From: Proteobacteria bacterium TMED61 | GTDB taxonomy: Bacteria; Pseudomonadota; Gammaproteobacteria; Arenicellales; UBA868 | NCBI GenBank assembly: GCA_002171735.1 | Contig: NHDO01000043.1 | Coordinates: 9,475-43,920, forward strand | Reading direction: 5' to 3' | DNA length: 34,446 bases | Part shown: positions 1 to 9,437 of the stretch, piece by piece | Layout: each line of letters begins with the position of its first letter | How positions within the stretch are numbered: the stretch's first letter is position 1 | Program-made: the position numbers and the translations under genes | The notes under the pieces: generated by a model | What the model was told of the DNA's origin: nothing | The model's database searches: none | What the model saw: the letters and a program-made list of their open reading frames with translations, nothing else

Positions 1-252
1 CACCAGATCAAGGTGGTGTTGCCCCGCCCGGACGATGCACCGCCCGTCCCAGAGGTCGTAGGCTGGGCTTGTCCCGATTGTGTCTCAACACCTCCAGCGG
101 GCACCCCTTTTGCCAGTATCGGTACCTTTATGCCGTTATCCTTCCGAGCTGTGCTTGAGAGTGCCCAATTGGCACCTTCGCATTTTATTTCTGCAGCAGG
201 GCCTGCTCTCCCGCCACGTGCACCGCCGTTAGCGGCGAATCTCAACTCGTAG
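1..252 (+). CDS. 3' end of a small ORF, possibly DUF2946-like (partial)
   Basis: The frame is open from the first base, so the start lies outside the window. The visible 83 residues contain a Cys-Pro-Asp-Cys pair about residue 25, then a Pro/Ala-rich tail ending with a PPRAPP run. I do not recognise it with certainty. Small DUF2946-type proteins with a CxxC and a C-terminal 'PRAPP' tail commonly sit next to copper chaperone PCu(A)C and Sco genes, which follow here. The function is unknown, and the family assignment is inferred from the tail and neighbourhood only. Confidence 0.4.
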   Translation, partial: HQIKVVLPRPDDAPPVPEVVGWACPDCVSTPPAGTPFASIGTFMPLSFRAVLESAQLAPSHFISAAGPALPPRAPPLAANLNS

Positions 253-332
253 TTGTTATCCCCAAAAGGGGTCATGGACCAGTGCCGGCAGTCAGAGCGG
301 CGACTGCCGTCCAACTGAACTGGGAGACCAAC

Positions 333-794
333 ATGACAAAAACAGTTTCTATTCTTCTCGCCATGGTGATGTGCATGGCAGGCGGACCGGTATGGGCCGG
401 TACTTTCGGTATCCACGCGCCCACGGTCCGGATGGTGCCGCCTGGCCAGAGCGTGAGCGCAGCCTTTATGATCCTGCACAATCACGGTATGAAAGACCGG
501 TCTGTCGTCGCGGCATATTCTGATGTGGCTGATGTAGTTGAACTGCACAACCACATCACAGAGGACGGTATGATGAAAATGCGCCGGGTAGATGCGATTG
601 TTGTACCTGGGCACGGTGAAGTAGTGCTGCAACCCGGCGGTTTTCACATGATGCTGATCGGCCTGACCCGCAGCCTAGAGATGGGTGAGAAGGTCGCTAT
701 TGAATTGGAGTTTGCCGACGGCAAACGCCTGTCTTTCGAAGCGCCAGTACAAATGGCGCCAGGGGGACATGATCACGCGAATCACGGCGACTGA
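333..794 (+). CDS. Periplasmic copper chaperone PCu(A)C
   Basis: This is a 153-residue exported copper(I) chaperone that would help metallate the CuA/CuB sites of cytochrome oxidase in the periplasm. Residues 1-22 form a signal peptide ending in VWA-G. The PCu(A)C copper motif H-x10-M-x21-H-x-M is met exactly: His72, Met83, His105 and Met107. The C-terminus adds a His-rich tail (GGHDHANHGD), perhaps a further metal site. I chose the ATG at 333, which has a GGGAG ribosome site just upstream and leads straight into the signal peptide, over the upstream in-frame ATG at 282. The Sco gene follows after 36 bases, so the pair is likely co-transcribed. Confidence 0.9.
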   Translation: MTKTVSILLAMVMCMAGGPVWAGTFGIHAPTVRMVPPGQSVSAAFMILHNHGMKDRSVVAAYSDVADVVELHNHITEDGMMKMRRVDAIVVPGHGEVVLQPGGFHMMLIGLTRSLEMGEKVAIELEFADGKRLSFEAPVQMAPGGHDHANHGD

Positions 795-830
795 TCCAGC
801 ACGCCACTGTTTATCTCGGGAGATTAGATC

Positions 831-1430
831 ATGCTGAAATCCTGGTATGTGCCCATACTAGCATTGGCCGCTGCTACCGCGGTCGGCCTCGGTGCCGGTT
901 TATGGTGGCATCAGCGTGGTGTCCAATCGGCCAACCCCTACGAACACCTCGGCGGGGATTTCACGCTGGCGTCGGCGGGCGGCCCGGTGTCGCTGGCGGA
1001 TTATCGGGGTAGGGCGGTAATGCTGTTTTTCGGCTATACCACCTGTCCGGATGTGTGCCCGATGGATCTTGCCAAGATCAGTGCTGTCATCAGTCAGTTA
1101 CCTGAAGAGGAAGCGCAGAAGGTAACGGGACTCTTCGTCAGTGTCGATACTGAACGGGATACACCCCAACGAACGGCGGAGTACGCCGCCTTCTTTCACC
1201 CCCAGATCACAGGGGTCAGCGGATCAGCGCAGGCAGTCGATGCCGTGGCCAAGCAGTATTATGTGTTGTACCAGAAGGTTGAAGACGCAGGTTCCGCTTT
1301 GGGCTACACCGTTGATCATTCCGCTACCACCTATCTCATTGGTCCAAAGGGAAAGGTCCGGAATCTGTTAAAGCACGATGCGACGGTTGCGGAGATGACC
1401 GAAGCGGTGCGTAAAGTGCTTGCCGGATAG
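831..1430 (+). CDS. SCO1/SenC family copper/thiol protein
   Basis: This 199-residue Sco protein is anchored by one N-terminal membrane segment (about residues 7-25) with a periplasmic thioredoxin fold. Sco proteins deliver copper to, or reduce the cysteines of, the CuA centre of cytochrome c oxidase. The copper ligands are visible: CPDVC (Cys72, Cys76) and His163 in the TVDHSATTYLI segment. It follows the PCu(A)C chaperone directly, a usual pairing for oxidase assembly. A 76-residue ORF in another frame inside it is a shadow. Confidence 0.93.
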   Translation: MLKSWYVPILALAAATAVGLGAGLWWHQRGVQSANPYEHLGGDFTLASAGGPVSLADYRGRAVMLFFGYTTCPDVCPMDLAKISAVISQLPEEEAQKVTGLFVSVDTERDTPQRTAEYAAFFHPQITGVSGSAQAVDAVAKQYYVLYQKVEDAGSALGYTVDHSATTYLIGPKGKVRNLLKHDATVAEMTEAVRKVLAG

Positions 1431-1438
1431 AGCTTGCT

Positions 1439-2329
1439 GTGACTATTCGTCTAGAGCAGCAAATTGAGCAGGTAGCCAATGCCCTCGATGCGGCGGGTCT
1501 TTGCTTCGGTCATGGTACCGACAATGCCTTTGATGAGGCCGCCTGGTTGGTACTCGAAGCCTGTGAACTCGACCCCAGTGGTGATGAGGTCCCCTGGGAT
1601 CAGGCGCTGACCGCGGGCCAACAAGCGTCGGTCCAGGCCCTGCTTGAGCGACGGATACAGACCGGTGAGCCTCTGGCGTATCTGGTGAACCGCGCGTGGT
1701 TTGCCGGCCATGATTTCTTTATTGACCCCCGCGCGATCGTGCCCCGTTCTCATATCGGTGAATGGATCCCGGATCGGTTTTCTCCCTGGCGTGTGGAACG
1801 TCCGGCCGCGTTGATCCTTGATTTGTGTACCGGCAGCGGCTGTATCGCGGTAGCGCTCGCGCTGGCGTTTCCCGAGGCGCAGGTCGACGCCAGCGATATC
1901 AGTGCCAGCGCGCTTGAGGTGGCTCAAGCCAACGTAGCGCGCTATGAAGTACAGGAACGCGTGCGGCTACTGCAGGGCGACCTCTTCGACGGACTGGGTC
2001 AAGCCCGTTATGATCTCATCGTGTGTAACCCGCCTTATGTCAGTGACGAGATTATGAATACACTGCCGGGCGAGTATCGCCACGAGCCGGCACTTGCGTT
2101 TGCGGGCGGCAGCAGTGGCCTGGACTTTATCAACCGGTTGCTGGATCAGGCGGGAGACCACCTGACAAAGAGCGGTCTGCTGGTCGTTGAGGCGGGCAGC
2201 GCACGAGACGCGCTCGAAGCGGCGTGGCCGCGTACGCCCTTTACCTGGTTGATGTCGGAAAACGGCGAGGCCGTGGTGTTTGCGATCGAGGCCACAGAGC
2301 TGGTCTCATCGAATCACCCGACGACGTGA
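1439..2329 (+). CDS. prmB: Ribosomal protein L3 N5-glutamine methyltransferase
   Basis: This is a 296-residue S-adenosylmethionine-dependent methyltransferase of the HemK/PrmC superfamily that methylates a glutamine of ribosomal protein L3. An N-terminal helical domain (about 1-100) precedes the SAM-binding fold, which has LDLCTGSGCIAVALA (motif I) and the NPPYV catalytic motif near residue 197. The segment IVPRSHIGEW matches PrmB rather than PrmC. Translation starts at a GTG nine bases after the Sco stop codon, and no better in-frame start is visible. It may be read from the Sco transcript. Confidence 0.88.
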   Translation: MTIRLEQQIEQVANALDAAGLCFGHGTDNAFDEAAWLVLEACELDPSGDEVPWDQALTAGQQASVQALLERRIQTGEPLAYLVNRAWFAGHDFFIDPRAIVPRSHIGEWIPDRFSPWRVERPAALILDLCTGSGCIAVALALAFPEAQVDASDISASALEVAQANVARYEVQERVRLLQGDLFDGLGQARYDLIVCNPPYVSDEIMNTLPGEYRHEPALAFAGGSSGLDFINRLLDQAGDHLTKSGLLVVEAGSARDALEAAWPRTPFTWLMSENGEAVVFAIEATELVSSNHPTT

Positions 2330-2348
2330 TCCGGGGTTGCCATGCTGA

Positions 2349-2519
2349 TCAGATTTCGATCATCTCAAAGTCCGCTTTGGTGCCGTCGCAGTCGGGGCAC
2401 TTCCAGTCATCGGGAATGTCTTCCCAGCGGGTACCGGGGGCAATGCCTTCTTCGGGAAGTCCCTCGGATTCCTCGTAAACAAAACCACAGATAATGCACA
2501 TGAAGGTTCGATTGGCCAT
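2349..2519 (-). CDS. Rubredoxin
   Basis: This is a 56-residue soluble one-iron electron carrier. Two Cys pairs give the Fe(Cys)4 site: MCIICGFVYEE (Cys8, Cys11) and KCPDCDGTKADFEM (Cys41, Cys44). The length matches classical rubredoxins. It lies in the gap between prmB and hemL on the opposite strand. A rubredoxin diverging from hemL is a common arrangement in gammaproteobacteria. The physiological partner cannot be told from the sequence. Confidence 0.95.
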   Translation of the reverse strand: MANRTFMCIICGFVYEESEGLPEEGIAPGTRWEDIPDDWKCPDCDGTKADFEMIEI

Positions 2520-2635
2520 TACAAGATCTATAGGGATGCGATATCAGGATCGCGATTCTAGCCTAAGGGCCTCAATCCAGGTTGACGGCTACCCAGAACT
2601 TTCGATTTGCCCAACCTTAGATACGGAGTATTTGC

Positions 2636-3928
2636 ATGAGCAACGACGATCGTCTTTTTGAAAGCGCCTGCGCGGTGATACCGGGTGGAGTAAATTCTCC
2701 GGTTCGCGCGTTCAAATCCGTCGGCGGAACCCCGGTGTTTATCGATCATGCCAAGGGCCCGTTTCTGTACGGCGCGAACGGCCAGCGCTACATCGATTAT
2801 GTGGGTTCCTGGGGACCGATGATTCTCGGTCACGCTGACCCAGATGTTGTCGAGGCGGTGCAATCGGCTGCCGCGCAGGGGCTGAGTTTCGGCGCGCCAA
2901 CAGCGCTTGAGACAGAGCTTGCTAATCTTGTGTGTCAGGCGGTTCCGTCGATGGATCAGGTGCGCATGGTGAATTCTGGAACCGAGGCGACCATGAGCGC
3001 GATCCGACTCGCTCGTGGCTACACCGGTCGCGACACGCTGATCAAGTTCGAGGGTTGCTACCACGGACACGCCGACAGCCTCCTGGTCAAAGCAGGGTCG
3101 GGGGCGCTCACGCTGGGGATTCCGACCTCCCCGGGGGTCCCGCAAGATGCTGCCCGCCACACGTTGACCCTTCAGTTCAACAATATCGACGAGATCGAGC
3201 GGGTGTTTGCCGAGTCGGGTGAGGAGATTGCAGCGGTCATCGTCGAGCCCGTTACCGGAAACATGAATTGCATCGCACCTGCTCCGGGCTTTCTTGAGGC
3301 ACTGCGCACGGTCTGTGACCGAAGTGGTGCAGTGCTGATTTTCGACGAGGTGATGACGGGTTTTCGCGTTGGGTTGGGCGGGGCTCAGGGGCTTTACGGT
3401 ATCCAACCTGACCTTACTACGCTTGGCAAGGTGCTCGGCGGCGGATTACCGGTAGGCGCTTTTGGCGGGCGCGCTGAGATCATGGCGCGCCTTGCGCCAC
3501 TTGGGCCGGTGTATCAGGCCGGCACCCTGTCGGGCAACCCTCTGGCCATGACCGCCGGTATTGCGACATTACAAAAGGTTGCGGCACCAGGATTTTTCGA
3601 CAAGCTCACCGAGCGCACGCAGACATTGGTTGCCGGCCTTGCCCGGGTAGCAGCGGTTGCGGGCGTGCCGCTGGCAACAGAATCGGTCGGCGGCATGTTC
3701 GGCCTCTTTTTTACGGACAACGACCGCGTCAGTTCGTTTGCCGAAGTGATGGCATGTGACAGTGATCGCTTTTCAAGATTTTTTCACGGCATGCTGGAAC
3801 GAGGGGTATACCTTGCCCCATCCGCTTTTGAAGCAGGCTTTGTCTCCATTACTCACACAGATGCCGAGATCGATGAAACTCTCGCTGCCGCGGCCGAGGT
3901 GTTCGGTGAGCTCAGTTCAGAAAGTTGA
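2636..3928 (+). CDS. hemL: Glutamate-1-semialdehyde 2,1-aminomutase
   Basis: This PLP enzyme of 430 residues, the usual length, converts glutamate-1-semialdehyde to 5-aminolevulinate in the C5 route of tetrapyrrole synthesis. The sequence runs cleanly from [15 protein letters not shown], typical for HemL, through [16 protein letters not shown] and the [10 protein letters not shown] loop. The PLP lysine is Lys265 in [23 protein letters not shown] ribosome site precedes the ATG. Its 3' end overlaps the end of the convergent DUF4870 gene by 17 bases. A 282-residue minus-strand ORF inside it is antisense shadow. Confidence 0.97.
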   Translation: MSNDDRLFESACAVIPGGVNSPVRAFKSVGGTPVFIDHAKGPFLYGANGQRYIDYVGSWGPMILGHADPDVVEAVQSAAAQGLSFGAPTALETELANLVCQAVPSMDQVRMVNSGTEATMSAIRLARGYTGRDTLIKFEGCYHGHADSLLVKAGSGALTLGIPTSPGVPQDAARHTLTLQFNNIDEIERVFAESGEEIAAVIVEPVTGNMNCIAPAPGFLEALRTVCDRSGAVLIFDEVMTGFRVGLGGAQGLYGIQPDLTTLGKVLGGGLPVGAFGGRAEIMARLAPLGPVYQAGTLSGNPLAMTAGIATLQKVAAPGFFDKLTERTQTLVAGLARVAAVAGVPLATESVGGMFGLFFTDNDRVSSFAEVMACDSDRFSRFFHGMLERGVYLAPSAFEAGFVSITHTDAEIDETLAAAAEVFGELSSES

Positions 3929-4472
3929 TTGAAAGCGGGTAGTGCGCCGGGAGGTTGATTGAAGCGCGCCAGCCATTTCGTAGCAGCACGATGACGTGGA
4001 ACAAGGCGATGATGCAGAGCAATATAAATCCCACAAAGAAGAAGACCAGGATCAGGGCGCTGACGTAGAAGATACTGATCGTCAGGGCAAAGTTCAGGGC
4101 TGCCCGCCCGTTTACATCCAGCCCGTGTCCATGTCGTCGCCAGAGCAGCCACAGGATCCATGGCCCGAGCAGATGACCCAAGGGAGCGCCGGCGTACGCT
4201 GAGAGCCCGGAAAGGTGCAGTACGACGACCCGCCAGTCAGGAGAGGCGGTTTGCTGCAGCGGTTGCTCGACTGCAATCGGCGTTGATCTCGCCAGGCCGA
4301 TAATTCCCGTCATCGCCGCAAGTGATGCGAACGCCAGAGCAAGAATCACGGCGGAAAAGGATGCCACCGGCAGGCCTGGCACAGGCAGCACCACGGCAGC
4401 CAGCCCGGCGGCGGCGAGCAAAGCAAGCCCCGCACCCAGCGCTAAAAAGCTGATGCAGACGAACTTCAGCAT
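3912..4472 (-). CDS. DUF4870 (Tic20-like) integral membrane protein
   Basis: The 186-residue protein has about four hydrophobic segments: two near the N-terminus (residues 5-30 and 38-62), one around 95-110 and a long one about 130-165. The central segment [26 protein letters not shown]...NGRAALNF fits the DUF4870 pattern (hydrophobic hairpin followed by a conserved G-x-x-A-L-N-F). The role of the family is unknown. The N-terminal hydrophobic pair preceding the domain is extra compared with typical 110-130 residue members. It is convergent with hemL, with 17 bases of 3' overlap. Confidence 0.7.
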   Translation of the reverse strand: MLKFVCISFLALGAGLALLAAAGLAAVVLPVPGLPVASFSAVILALAFASLAAMTGIIGLARSTPIAVEQPLQQTASPDWRVVVLHLSGLSAYAGAPLGHLLGPWILWLLWRRHGHGLDVNGRAALNFALTISIFYVSALILVFFFVGFILLCIIALFHVIVLLRNGWRASINLPAHYPLSINFLN

Positions 4473-4555
4473 GACACCGGCGAGTGCTCAGGACTCACGG
4501 GTATAACGAGAAGCGTTCTGTCTCAGGCTGCCTCGGGCAGCCAATCGACGCAAGA

Positions 4556-4768
4556 TTAATCGACGGGTGAAACGTCTTCCGCTGCGGGACCCTTGTCACG
4601 GGTCGTCAGAGTAAATTCAACACGCTGTCCTTCGTTCAGAGTTTTGAATCCTTCTCCTCGAATCTCACGGTAGTGAACAAATACATCGTCTCCACCTTCC
4701 TGCTCAATAAAGCCGAAGCCTTTTCTTTCATTGAACCACTTTACGGTTCCGGTATGTCGTTCCGACAT
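4556..4768 (-). CDS. Cold-shock domain protein (CspA family)
   Basis: This 70-residue single cold-shock domain protein binds single-stranded RNA/DNA and acts as an RNA chaperone. Both RNA-binding motifs are present: KGFGFI (RNP1) and VFVHY (RNP2), preceded by [14 protein letters not shown] chose the ATG at 4768 because a strong GGAGGAG lies six bases upstream and the family begins here; an in-frame ATG at 4798 would add ten unrelated residues. The protein ends in an acidic tail (AAEDVSPVD). Confidence 0.95.
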   Translation of the reverse strand: MSERHTGTVKWFNERKGFGFIEQEGGDDVFVHYREIRGEGFKTLNEGQRVEFTLTTRDKGPAAEDVSPVD

Positions 4769-4870
4769 GAACTCCTCCACTAAGGTGACTACAAACAATC
4801 CAGGGACTTTGTTTCATTAACTTTCATCCCCTACGCGCATTGTATCCGTGTTGTGGTCGGGTGCAACACC

Positions 4871-5857
4871 CTAAAAATTTTCAACCCCACTTTTTTGACA
4901 AAACCTGCGTAAGGTAAAAGGAAAGCGTGATTCCTGAGAGGAACAAGACGCGGCCTGATCAAACCAGTCCTCGATAAGTCTAAAAGAAATGGAAATGGAC
5001 GGCGGCGGTACAAAAAGACCCTGGTCCATGCGTATGGTAATTTCTTCACGGCTGAGCCAGAGTGCGTCTTCCAGTTCGTGATCATTTAGACTGATTCGAT
5101 CATTGCCGGCTTCTGCGTGGTAGCCCAGCATCAGGGAGCCGGGGAAGGGCCACGGTTGCGATGAGTGATAACGCGCAGCGGTCACATCGATGCCCGTTTC
5201 TTCAGCAACTTCTCGAACTACGGCCTGCTCAGCACTTTCACCCGGCTCCACGAACCCGGCGATCGTGGAATACCGATTCGAAGGCCATTCCGGTTTACGG
5301 CCAAAGAGTGCACGGTCTTCCCGTTGTACCAATACGATGATGGCAGGATCTGTGCGCGGATAGTGGGTCTCACCACACTGCGCTTCGCTACACAATCGAA
5401 TGTGACCGCCCTGGTCGATGTGTGTGGCACTGCCGCAGGAGCTGCAGAAGCGGTAGCGATGGTGCCAGGCAGCCATCGCCTGGGCATAGCTCAGCAGTGT
5501 CGCCTGGGCATTGCTGACTTCCCGCGCCAGCGTCCGTAAACCGGCGAAGCCTTCGGTCGTCTTGGGCAGGTTATGATCCAGGAGCAGCGCGAAATAGGAC
5601 GTGTTGTCCTCCTCGCCCAGATAAACAGATGCCTCACACTTCCCAAAACGATCCGTGACTTCCCGAGGTGTCAGCCAGGCTGGGCGCTGCGGATCGGCCT
5701 CATCCACGGCGATGCGCAGGTGATGAATCCCGATAAAGCGTGCGCGTTCGCCGGCTGCTCGTTCTGCAATCACGTCGGGATCCAGACGCAGCAGCGCGCT
5801 CCGATCCAGCATGTGACTGGTCAACAGGTTGAGCCGACTTCGTTGAAGATGGTCCAT
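4871..5857 (-). CDS. nudC: NAD+/NADH diphosphatase (Nudix)
   Basis: This 328-residue enzyme cleaves NAD(H) to NMN(H) and AMP, and NudC-family enzymes also remove NAD caps from RNA. Residues 138-161 hold the zinc site CSSC...CSEAQC. The Nudix box GFVEPGE...REVAEETGI spans about 201-223, followed by the NudC-specific SQPWPFPGSLM about 233-243. I prefer the start at 5857 (MDHLQRSRLN). The open frame continues upstream to 5947, but that part reads unlike the family and lies close to the argS 5' region. It is divergent from argS. Confidence 0.92.
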   Translation of the reverse strand: MDHLQRSRLNLLTSHMLDRSALLRLDPDVIAERAAGERARFIGIHHLRIAVDEADPQRPAWLTPREVTDRFGKCEASVYLGEEDNTSYFALLLDHNLPKTTEGFAGLRTLAREVSNAQATLLSYAQAMAAWHHRYRFCSSCGSATHIDQGGHIRLCSEAQCGETHYPRTDPAIIVLVQREDRALFGRKPEWPSNRYSTIAGFVEPGESAEQAVVREVAEETGIDVTAARYHSSQPWPFPGSLMLGYHAEAGNDRISLNDHELEDALWLSREEITIRMDQGLFVPPPSISISFRLIEDWFDQAASCSSQESRFPFTLRRFCQKSGVENF

Positions 5858-6010
5858 AAAAGAACGCAGTAGTGATGTGACAGGCCAAAGGGTACTACAG
5901 TCGGCTTTGGTGGATGTGCGGCTTTGGTTAAAATCAGCCCCCGTCACAGGCTTCGTCTATGCGTGAACGCCGCATGGATGTCCTGCTTTATCCAACATCT
6001 GGTTCCCGTT

Positions 6011-7747
6011 ATGCGCAATGAGGTTTGTCAGCTGCTTAGTGATGCACTGGTGTCTCTGGTGGACGAAGGCGTATTGCCGGACACATTGGATACCGATGTC
6101 CAGGTCGAAAGATCACGCGGCCAGGAACACGGTGACTTTGCCAGCAACCTGGCGATGGTGCTGGCCAAGCGCGCAGGTCTGAAGCCACGTGACCTGGCTG
6201 AAAAAATCTGTGCCGCTTTGCCTGCGACTCAGTTGCTGTCGCGTGCCGAGGTCGCGGGTCCGGGCTTTATCAATTTGTTTCTGTCGCCGTCTTCTTACCA
6301 GGCTTTGCCCGACGAGATCCGTTTGCGTGGTGAGACCTATGGCACGAGCAACGCCGGTGCTGGTGAAAAAGTCATGGTCGAGTTTGTTTCGGCCAATCCG
6401 ACGGGGCCGCTGCACGTTGGGCACGGCCGAGGCGCGGCTTACGGTGATGCACTTGCACGGGTATTGCGCGCAGCGGGTTACGAAGCGTTCAGCGAGTATT
6501 ACATCAATGACGCCGGCCGGCAGATGGATATCCTCGCGCTCAGTGTCTGGTTGCGATACCTGGAACTGTGCGGAGAAACGCTGCCCTTCCCAAGATCTGC
6601 ATACCAGGGAGATTACATCTTCGATATCGCGGCCACCCTGCACCGTGAAGATGGGGCTCAGTACGGCACCGATGGCGAGGTGCTTTTCGCCGAATTGCCC
6701 GAAGAGGATGATTCGTTGCTGGATACGCTGATCTCGCGGGCGCAACTTGCCCTTGGTGATGATGGTTTCAGGCGTATCCACGGGCTTGCCCGCGATACAC
6801 TGGTCGAGGATATTCGTTCAGATCTTGAGAAATTTGGCGTGTCATACGAGAACTGGTTTTCGGAGCGGAGCCTGATTAACAGTGGTGCGGTTGGGGACGC
6901 CATTGCATCGCTCAAGGAAACTGGGTTTCTCTATGAGCGCGAAGGGGCATGGTGGTTTCGCAGCAGTGATTTTGGTGATGAAAAAGACCGGGTGGTGCTT
7001 CGTGCCAACGGCAACCACACCTACTTCGCCACCGACATCGCCTATCACCGCGACAAAATTCTGCGCGGCTTTTCGCACGTGATCAACATTTGGGGTGCCG
7101 ATCACCACGGGTACATCAAGCGGGTAAAGGGATCGATGTCGGCTTTAGGTCTTGATCCAGACGATCTCAGCGTACTGCTGGTGCAATTTGCTGTGCTGTA
7201 CCGGGGCGGCGCTAAGGTCTCGATGTCTACTCGCAGCGGCGAGTTCGTGACGCTGCGTGAACTGCGCGAAGAGGTTGGCTGCGATGCAGCACGCTTCTTC
7301 TATGCGCTGCGAAAACCCGACCAGCATATGGATTTTGATCTTGATCTCGCCAAGTCACAATCCAGTGATAACCCGGTTTACTACGTACAGTACGCCCACG
7401 CGCGTATCTGCAGCGTTTTTCGACAGTTGGCAGAAAAAAATATCGATGCAGATCTTGCCGCGGCTGACCACAGCCTGCTGACGGAACCCCGTGAGGCTGA
7501 CCTGCTGCAAAAGTTGTCGCGCTATCCGGAGGTCGTCGAGTCCGCAGCCGGCGCTTACGAGCCCCACCAAGTGGCCTACTACCTTCGCGAACTTGCCAAT
7601 GATTTTCATACCTACTACAACGCGCACCCGTTCATTGCTGCCGAGGCGGATCTTCGCCTTGCCCGGCTCTCGTTGATTGATGCCACGAGACAGGTTATTG
7701 CCAACGCGCTTGATCTGCTGGGCGTCACTTCGCCAGAGCGCATGTAG
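6011..7747 (+). CDS. argS: Arginyl-tRNA synthetase
   Basis: This class I aminoacyl-tRNA synthetase of 578 residues charges tRNA-Arg. The N-terminal tRNA-recognition (Add-1) domain is followed by the HIGH-type motif (PTGPLHVGHGRGAAYGDAL, near residue 134). The KMSKS loop is the degenerate KVSMSTRSG, normal for many ArgS. The C-terminal DALR anticodon-binding domain contains YYVQYAHARICSVFR. The ATG at 6011 gives the family N-terminus (MRNEVCQLL); an in-frame upstream ATG at 5924 would add 29 residues that overlap the nudC promoter region. The SPOR-domain gene follows after three bases. Confidence 0.96.
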   Translation: MRNEVCQLLSDALVSLVDEGVLPDTLDTDVQVERSRGQEHGDFASNLAMVLAKRAGLKPRDLAEKICAALPATQLLSRAEVAGPGFINLFLSPSSYQALPDEIRLRGETYGTSNAGAGEKVMVEFVSANPTGPLHVGHGRGAAYGDALARVLRAAGYEAFSEYYINDAGRQMDILALSVWLRYLELCGETLPFPRSAYQGDYIFDIAATLHREDGAQYGTDGEVLFAELPEEDDSLLDTLISRAQLALGDDGFRRIHGLARDTLVEDIRSDLEKFGVSYENWFSERSLINSGAVGDAIASLKETGFLYEREGAWWFRSSDFGDEKDRVVLRANGNHTYFATDIAYHRDKILRGFSHVINIWGADHHGYIKRVKGSMSALGLDPDDLSVLLVQFAVLYRGGAKVSMSTRSGEFVTLRELREEVGCDAARFFYALRKPDQHMDFDLDLAKSQSSDNPVYYVQYAHARICSVFRQLAEKNIDADLAAADHSLLTEPREADLLQKLSRYPEVVESAAGAYEPHQVAYYLRELANDFHTYYNAHPFIAAEADLRLARLSLIDATRQVIANALDLLGVTSPERM

Positions 7748-7750
7748 CCA

Positions 7751-8371
7751 ATGACTCGGAACATCCGCACCCGAAAAGCGGACGGGGACTCACGCCTGGG
7801 CTACGATGTGGTGCTGATGGTGCTGGGGATTGCGGTCGGCGTGGTCGGCGTGGCGCTCTATCAGGGCGCCACGAGTGGAGATCCCGACCGGATGGGGGCC
7901 GGCATCAGTGAGCTGCTGCGCTCGTCGGATACCCGGCACGTTGAGCTCGAGCCGGCAGCAGTGGTCAGCGCCGGTGTAGAAACTCCCGCTCGCGCCAGTT
8001 TCGATTTTTATACGGTATTGCCGGAGATCGAACACGTTATTCCGGAGGCTGATGCATCAGACCCATCGGAGCAAAAGACTGTAGCTGAGGATCCAACCGA
8101 AAAGCCAAAAGACACTGGGGCCTCGCAGAGTTTCTATATGCTGCAAGCCGCTTCTTACGATAACCGCCGTGAGGCGGAGCGTATGAAGGCGCGTCTTGCG
8201 ATCGCCGGTTTTGCTCCCAGTATCCAGCACATCTCTGTGCAGGGCCAGGGCGATTTCTTCCGGGTCCGTGTTGGCCCTTATCCGTCGATGGAGACCATGG
8301 AGAGTGCGAACCGCGTACTGGCAGATCTGAAAATTAGGGCGCTGCGCTTGAAGGTATCTCGCCAGCCCTAA
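7751..8371 (+). CDS. SPOR-domain membrane protein (FtsN-like)
   Basis: This 206-residue protein has a short basic cytoplasmic N-terminus, one membrane segment (about residues 20-38, VVLMVLGIAVGVVGVALYQ), a linker, and a C-terminal SPOR domain (about 126-203, starting SFYMLQAASYDNRREAERMKARL). SPOR domains bind denuded peptidoglycan at division sites, and this layout is that of FtsN-like divisome proteins. argS followed immediately by an ftsN-like gene is a common gammaproteobacterial order. The identity as true FtsN rests on context. Confidence 0.85.
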   Translation: MTRNIRTRKADGDSRLGYDVVLMVLGIAVGVVGVALYQGATSGDPDRMGAGISELLRSSDTRHVELEPAAVVSAGVETPARASFDFYTVLPEIEHVIPEADASDPSEQKTVAEDPTEKPKDTGASQSFYMLQAASYDNRREAERMKARLAIAGFAPSIQHISVQGQGDFFRVRVGPYPSMETMESANRVLADLKIRALRLKVSRQP

Positions 8372-8384
8372 AGCTCAAACCTGT

Positions 8385-9437
8385 CTAGTGCCGTGCCTGT
8401 AGCCAGCCAGCGACTGCCGGCGGTACTTTCTCCTGTGCGCTGCGGCTGACATAGATCCCGATGTGACCCCCGTCGAACGTGAGCTCGCTGTAGTCTGTAC
8501 TGGCCACATGATCTGCCAGCACACTTGAGGCCGATGCTGGCACCAGGTGGTCCGCAAGAGCATATACGTTGAGCACCGGACAGCGGATGTCGCCAAGGTC
8601 GACGACTTTGTCATCGAGAATCAGCTCGCCGCGAACCAATGCATTGCGCTGGAAGAGTGCCCCCACGAATTCACAGAAAGCCCGTCCTGCCTGGTCAGGA
8701 CTGTCCGCGATCCAGCGTTCCATTCGGGCGAAGGTGCTAAGACCTTCAGGGTTGTCGGCGAGATCAGCCAGATCGAGGTACTTTTTTGATCCCAGGCGAA
8801 AGGGCTGCAGCGACACGAACAGGGCGTTTAGGAGAGATCCTGGCACGTTGCCGTAACAGCCGACCAGTCTGTCCAGATCCACTTTGCGCACCCAGCTGGA
8901 TAGCACGTTATCCTCAGTCTGAAAGTCGACCGGGGTGACCATGGTGACAAGGTTGCGTACTTTGTGACCATAAAGTGCCGTGTAGCACAGAGTGAAAGTC
9001 CCCCCCTGGCAGACACCCAGTAGGTTCACGGTACTTTCGTTGCGAAGACGACTGACGGTGTCGACGCACTCATCCAGCATGCGGCAGGCATAATCGGCGA
9101 AACTCCGGTTTTGGTCTTCCGCCAAAGGGTCCTCCCATTCGATGAGAAAGACATCCAGTCCCGCCGCAATAAGTTGTGCGATCGTAGAGCGGCCAGGTTC
9201 TAGATCGAGCACCCAGGGCCGGTTTACCAGCGCATAGACGATAAGAACCGCACATTGATTTTCTCGCACTGCCCCCGAGTTATAGCGCAGCAGTCGGAAG
9301 CCTTCTCCGGCGAGTACTGTTTCATGGGGACTGGCACCAATATCCGGCAGACCGATCTTGGCCAGTTGGCCGGCACTTTGCGTTAGCCGCTCCGTCAGCA
9401 GGGCAAGTTCCGGGCCAAATTTTTCCGGCAACTTCAT
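8385..9437 (-). CDS. phaC: Class III polyhydroxyalkanoate synthase, catalytic subunit PhaC
   Basis: The 350-residue alpha/beta-hydrolase-fold subunit polymerises 3-hydroxybutyryl-CoA into PHB on the granule surface. The length (about 350, versus about 600 for class I) marks class III. The catalytic triad is visible: Cys143 in the lipase-like box GVCQGG, Asp296 in YALADHLVP and His325 in GGHIGIYVS. Its start codon overlaps the phaE stop by four bases (ATGA type), so translation is coupled and the two subunits are made together. Confidence 0.96.
   Translation of the reverse strand: MKLPEKFGPELALLTERLTQSAGQLAKIGLPDIGASPHETVLAGEGFRLLRYNSGAVRENQCAVLIVYALVNRPWVLDLEPGRSTIAQLIAAGLDVFLIEWEDPLAEDQNRSFADYACRMLDECVDTVSRLRNESTVNLLGVCQGGTFTLCYTALYGHKVRNLVTMVTPVDFQTEDNVLSSWVRKVDLDRLVGCYGNVPGSLLNALFVSLQPFRLGSKKYLDLADLADNPEGLSTFARMERWIADSPDQAGRAFCEFVGALFQRNALVRGELILDDKVVDLGDIRCPVLNVYALADHLVPASASSVLADHVASTDYSELTFDGGHIGIYVSRSAQEKVPPAVAGWLQARH

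Noticed and set aside
1451-1927. Minus-strand ORF opposite prmB
   Set aside because: Shadow of a well-recognised methyltransferase.
2558-3406. Long minus-strand ORF (282 codons) inside hemL
   Set aside because: It is antisense to a certain hemL; the composition (Arg/His/Gly-rich, irregular) is typical of shadow frames in GC-rich genes.
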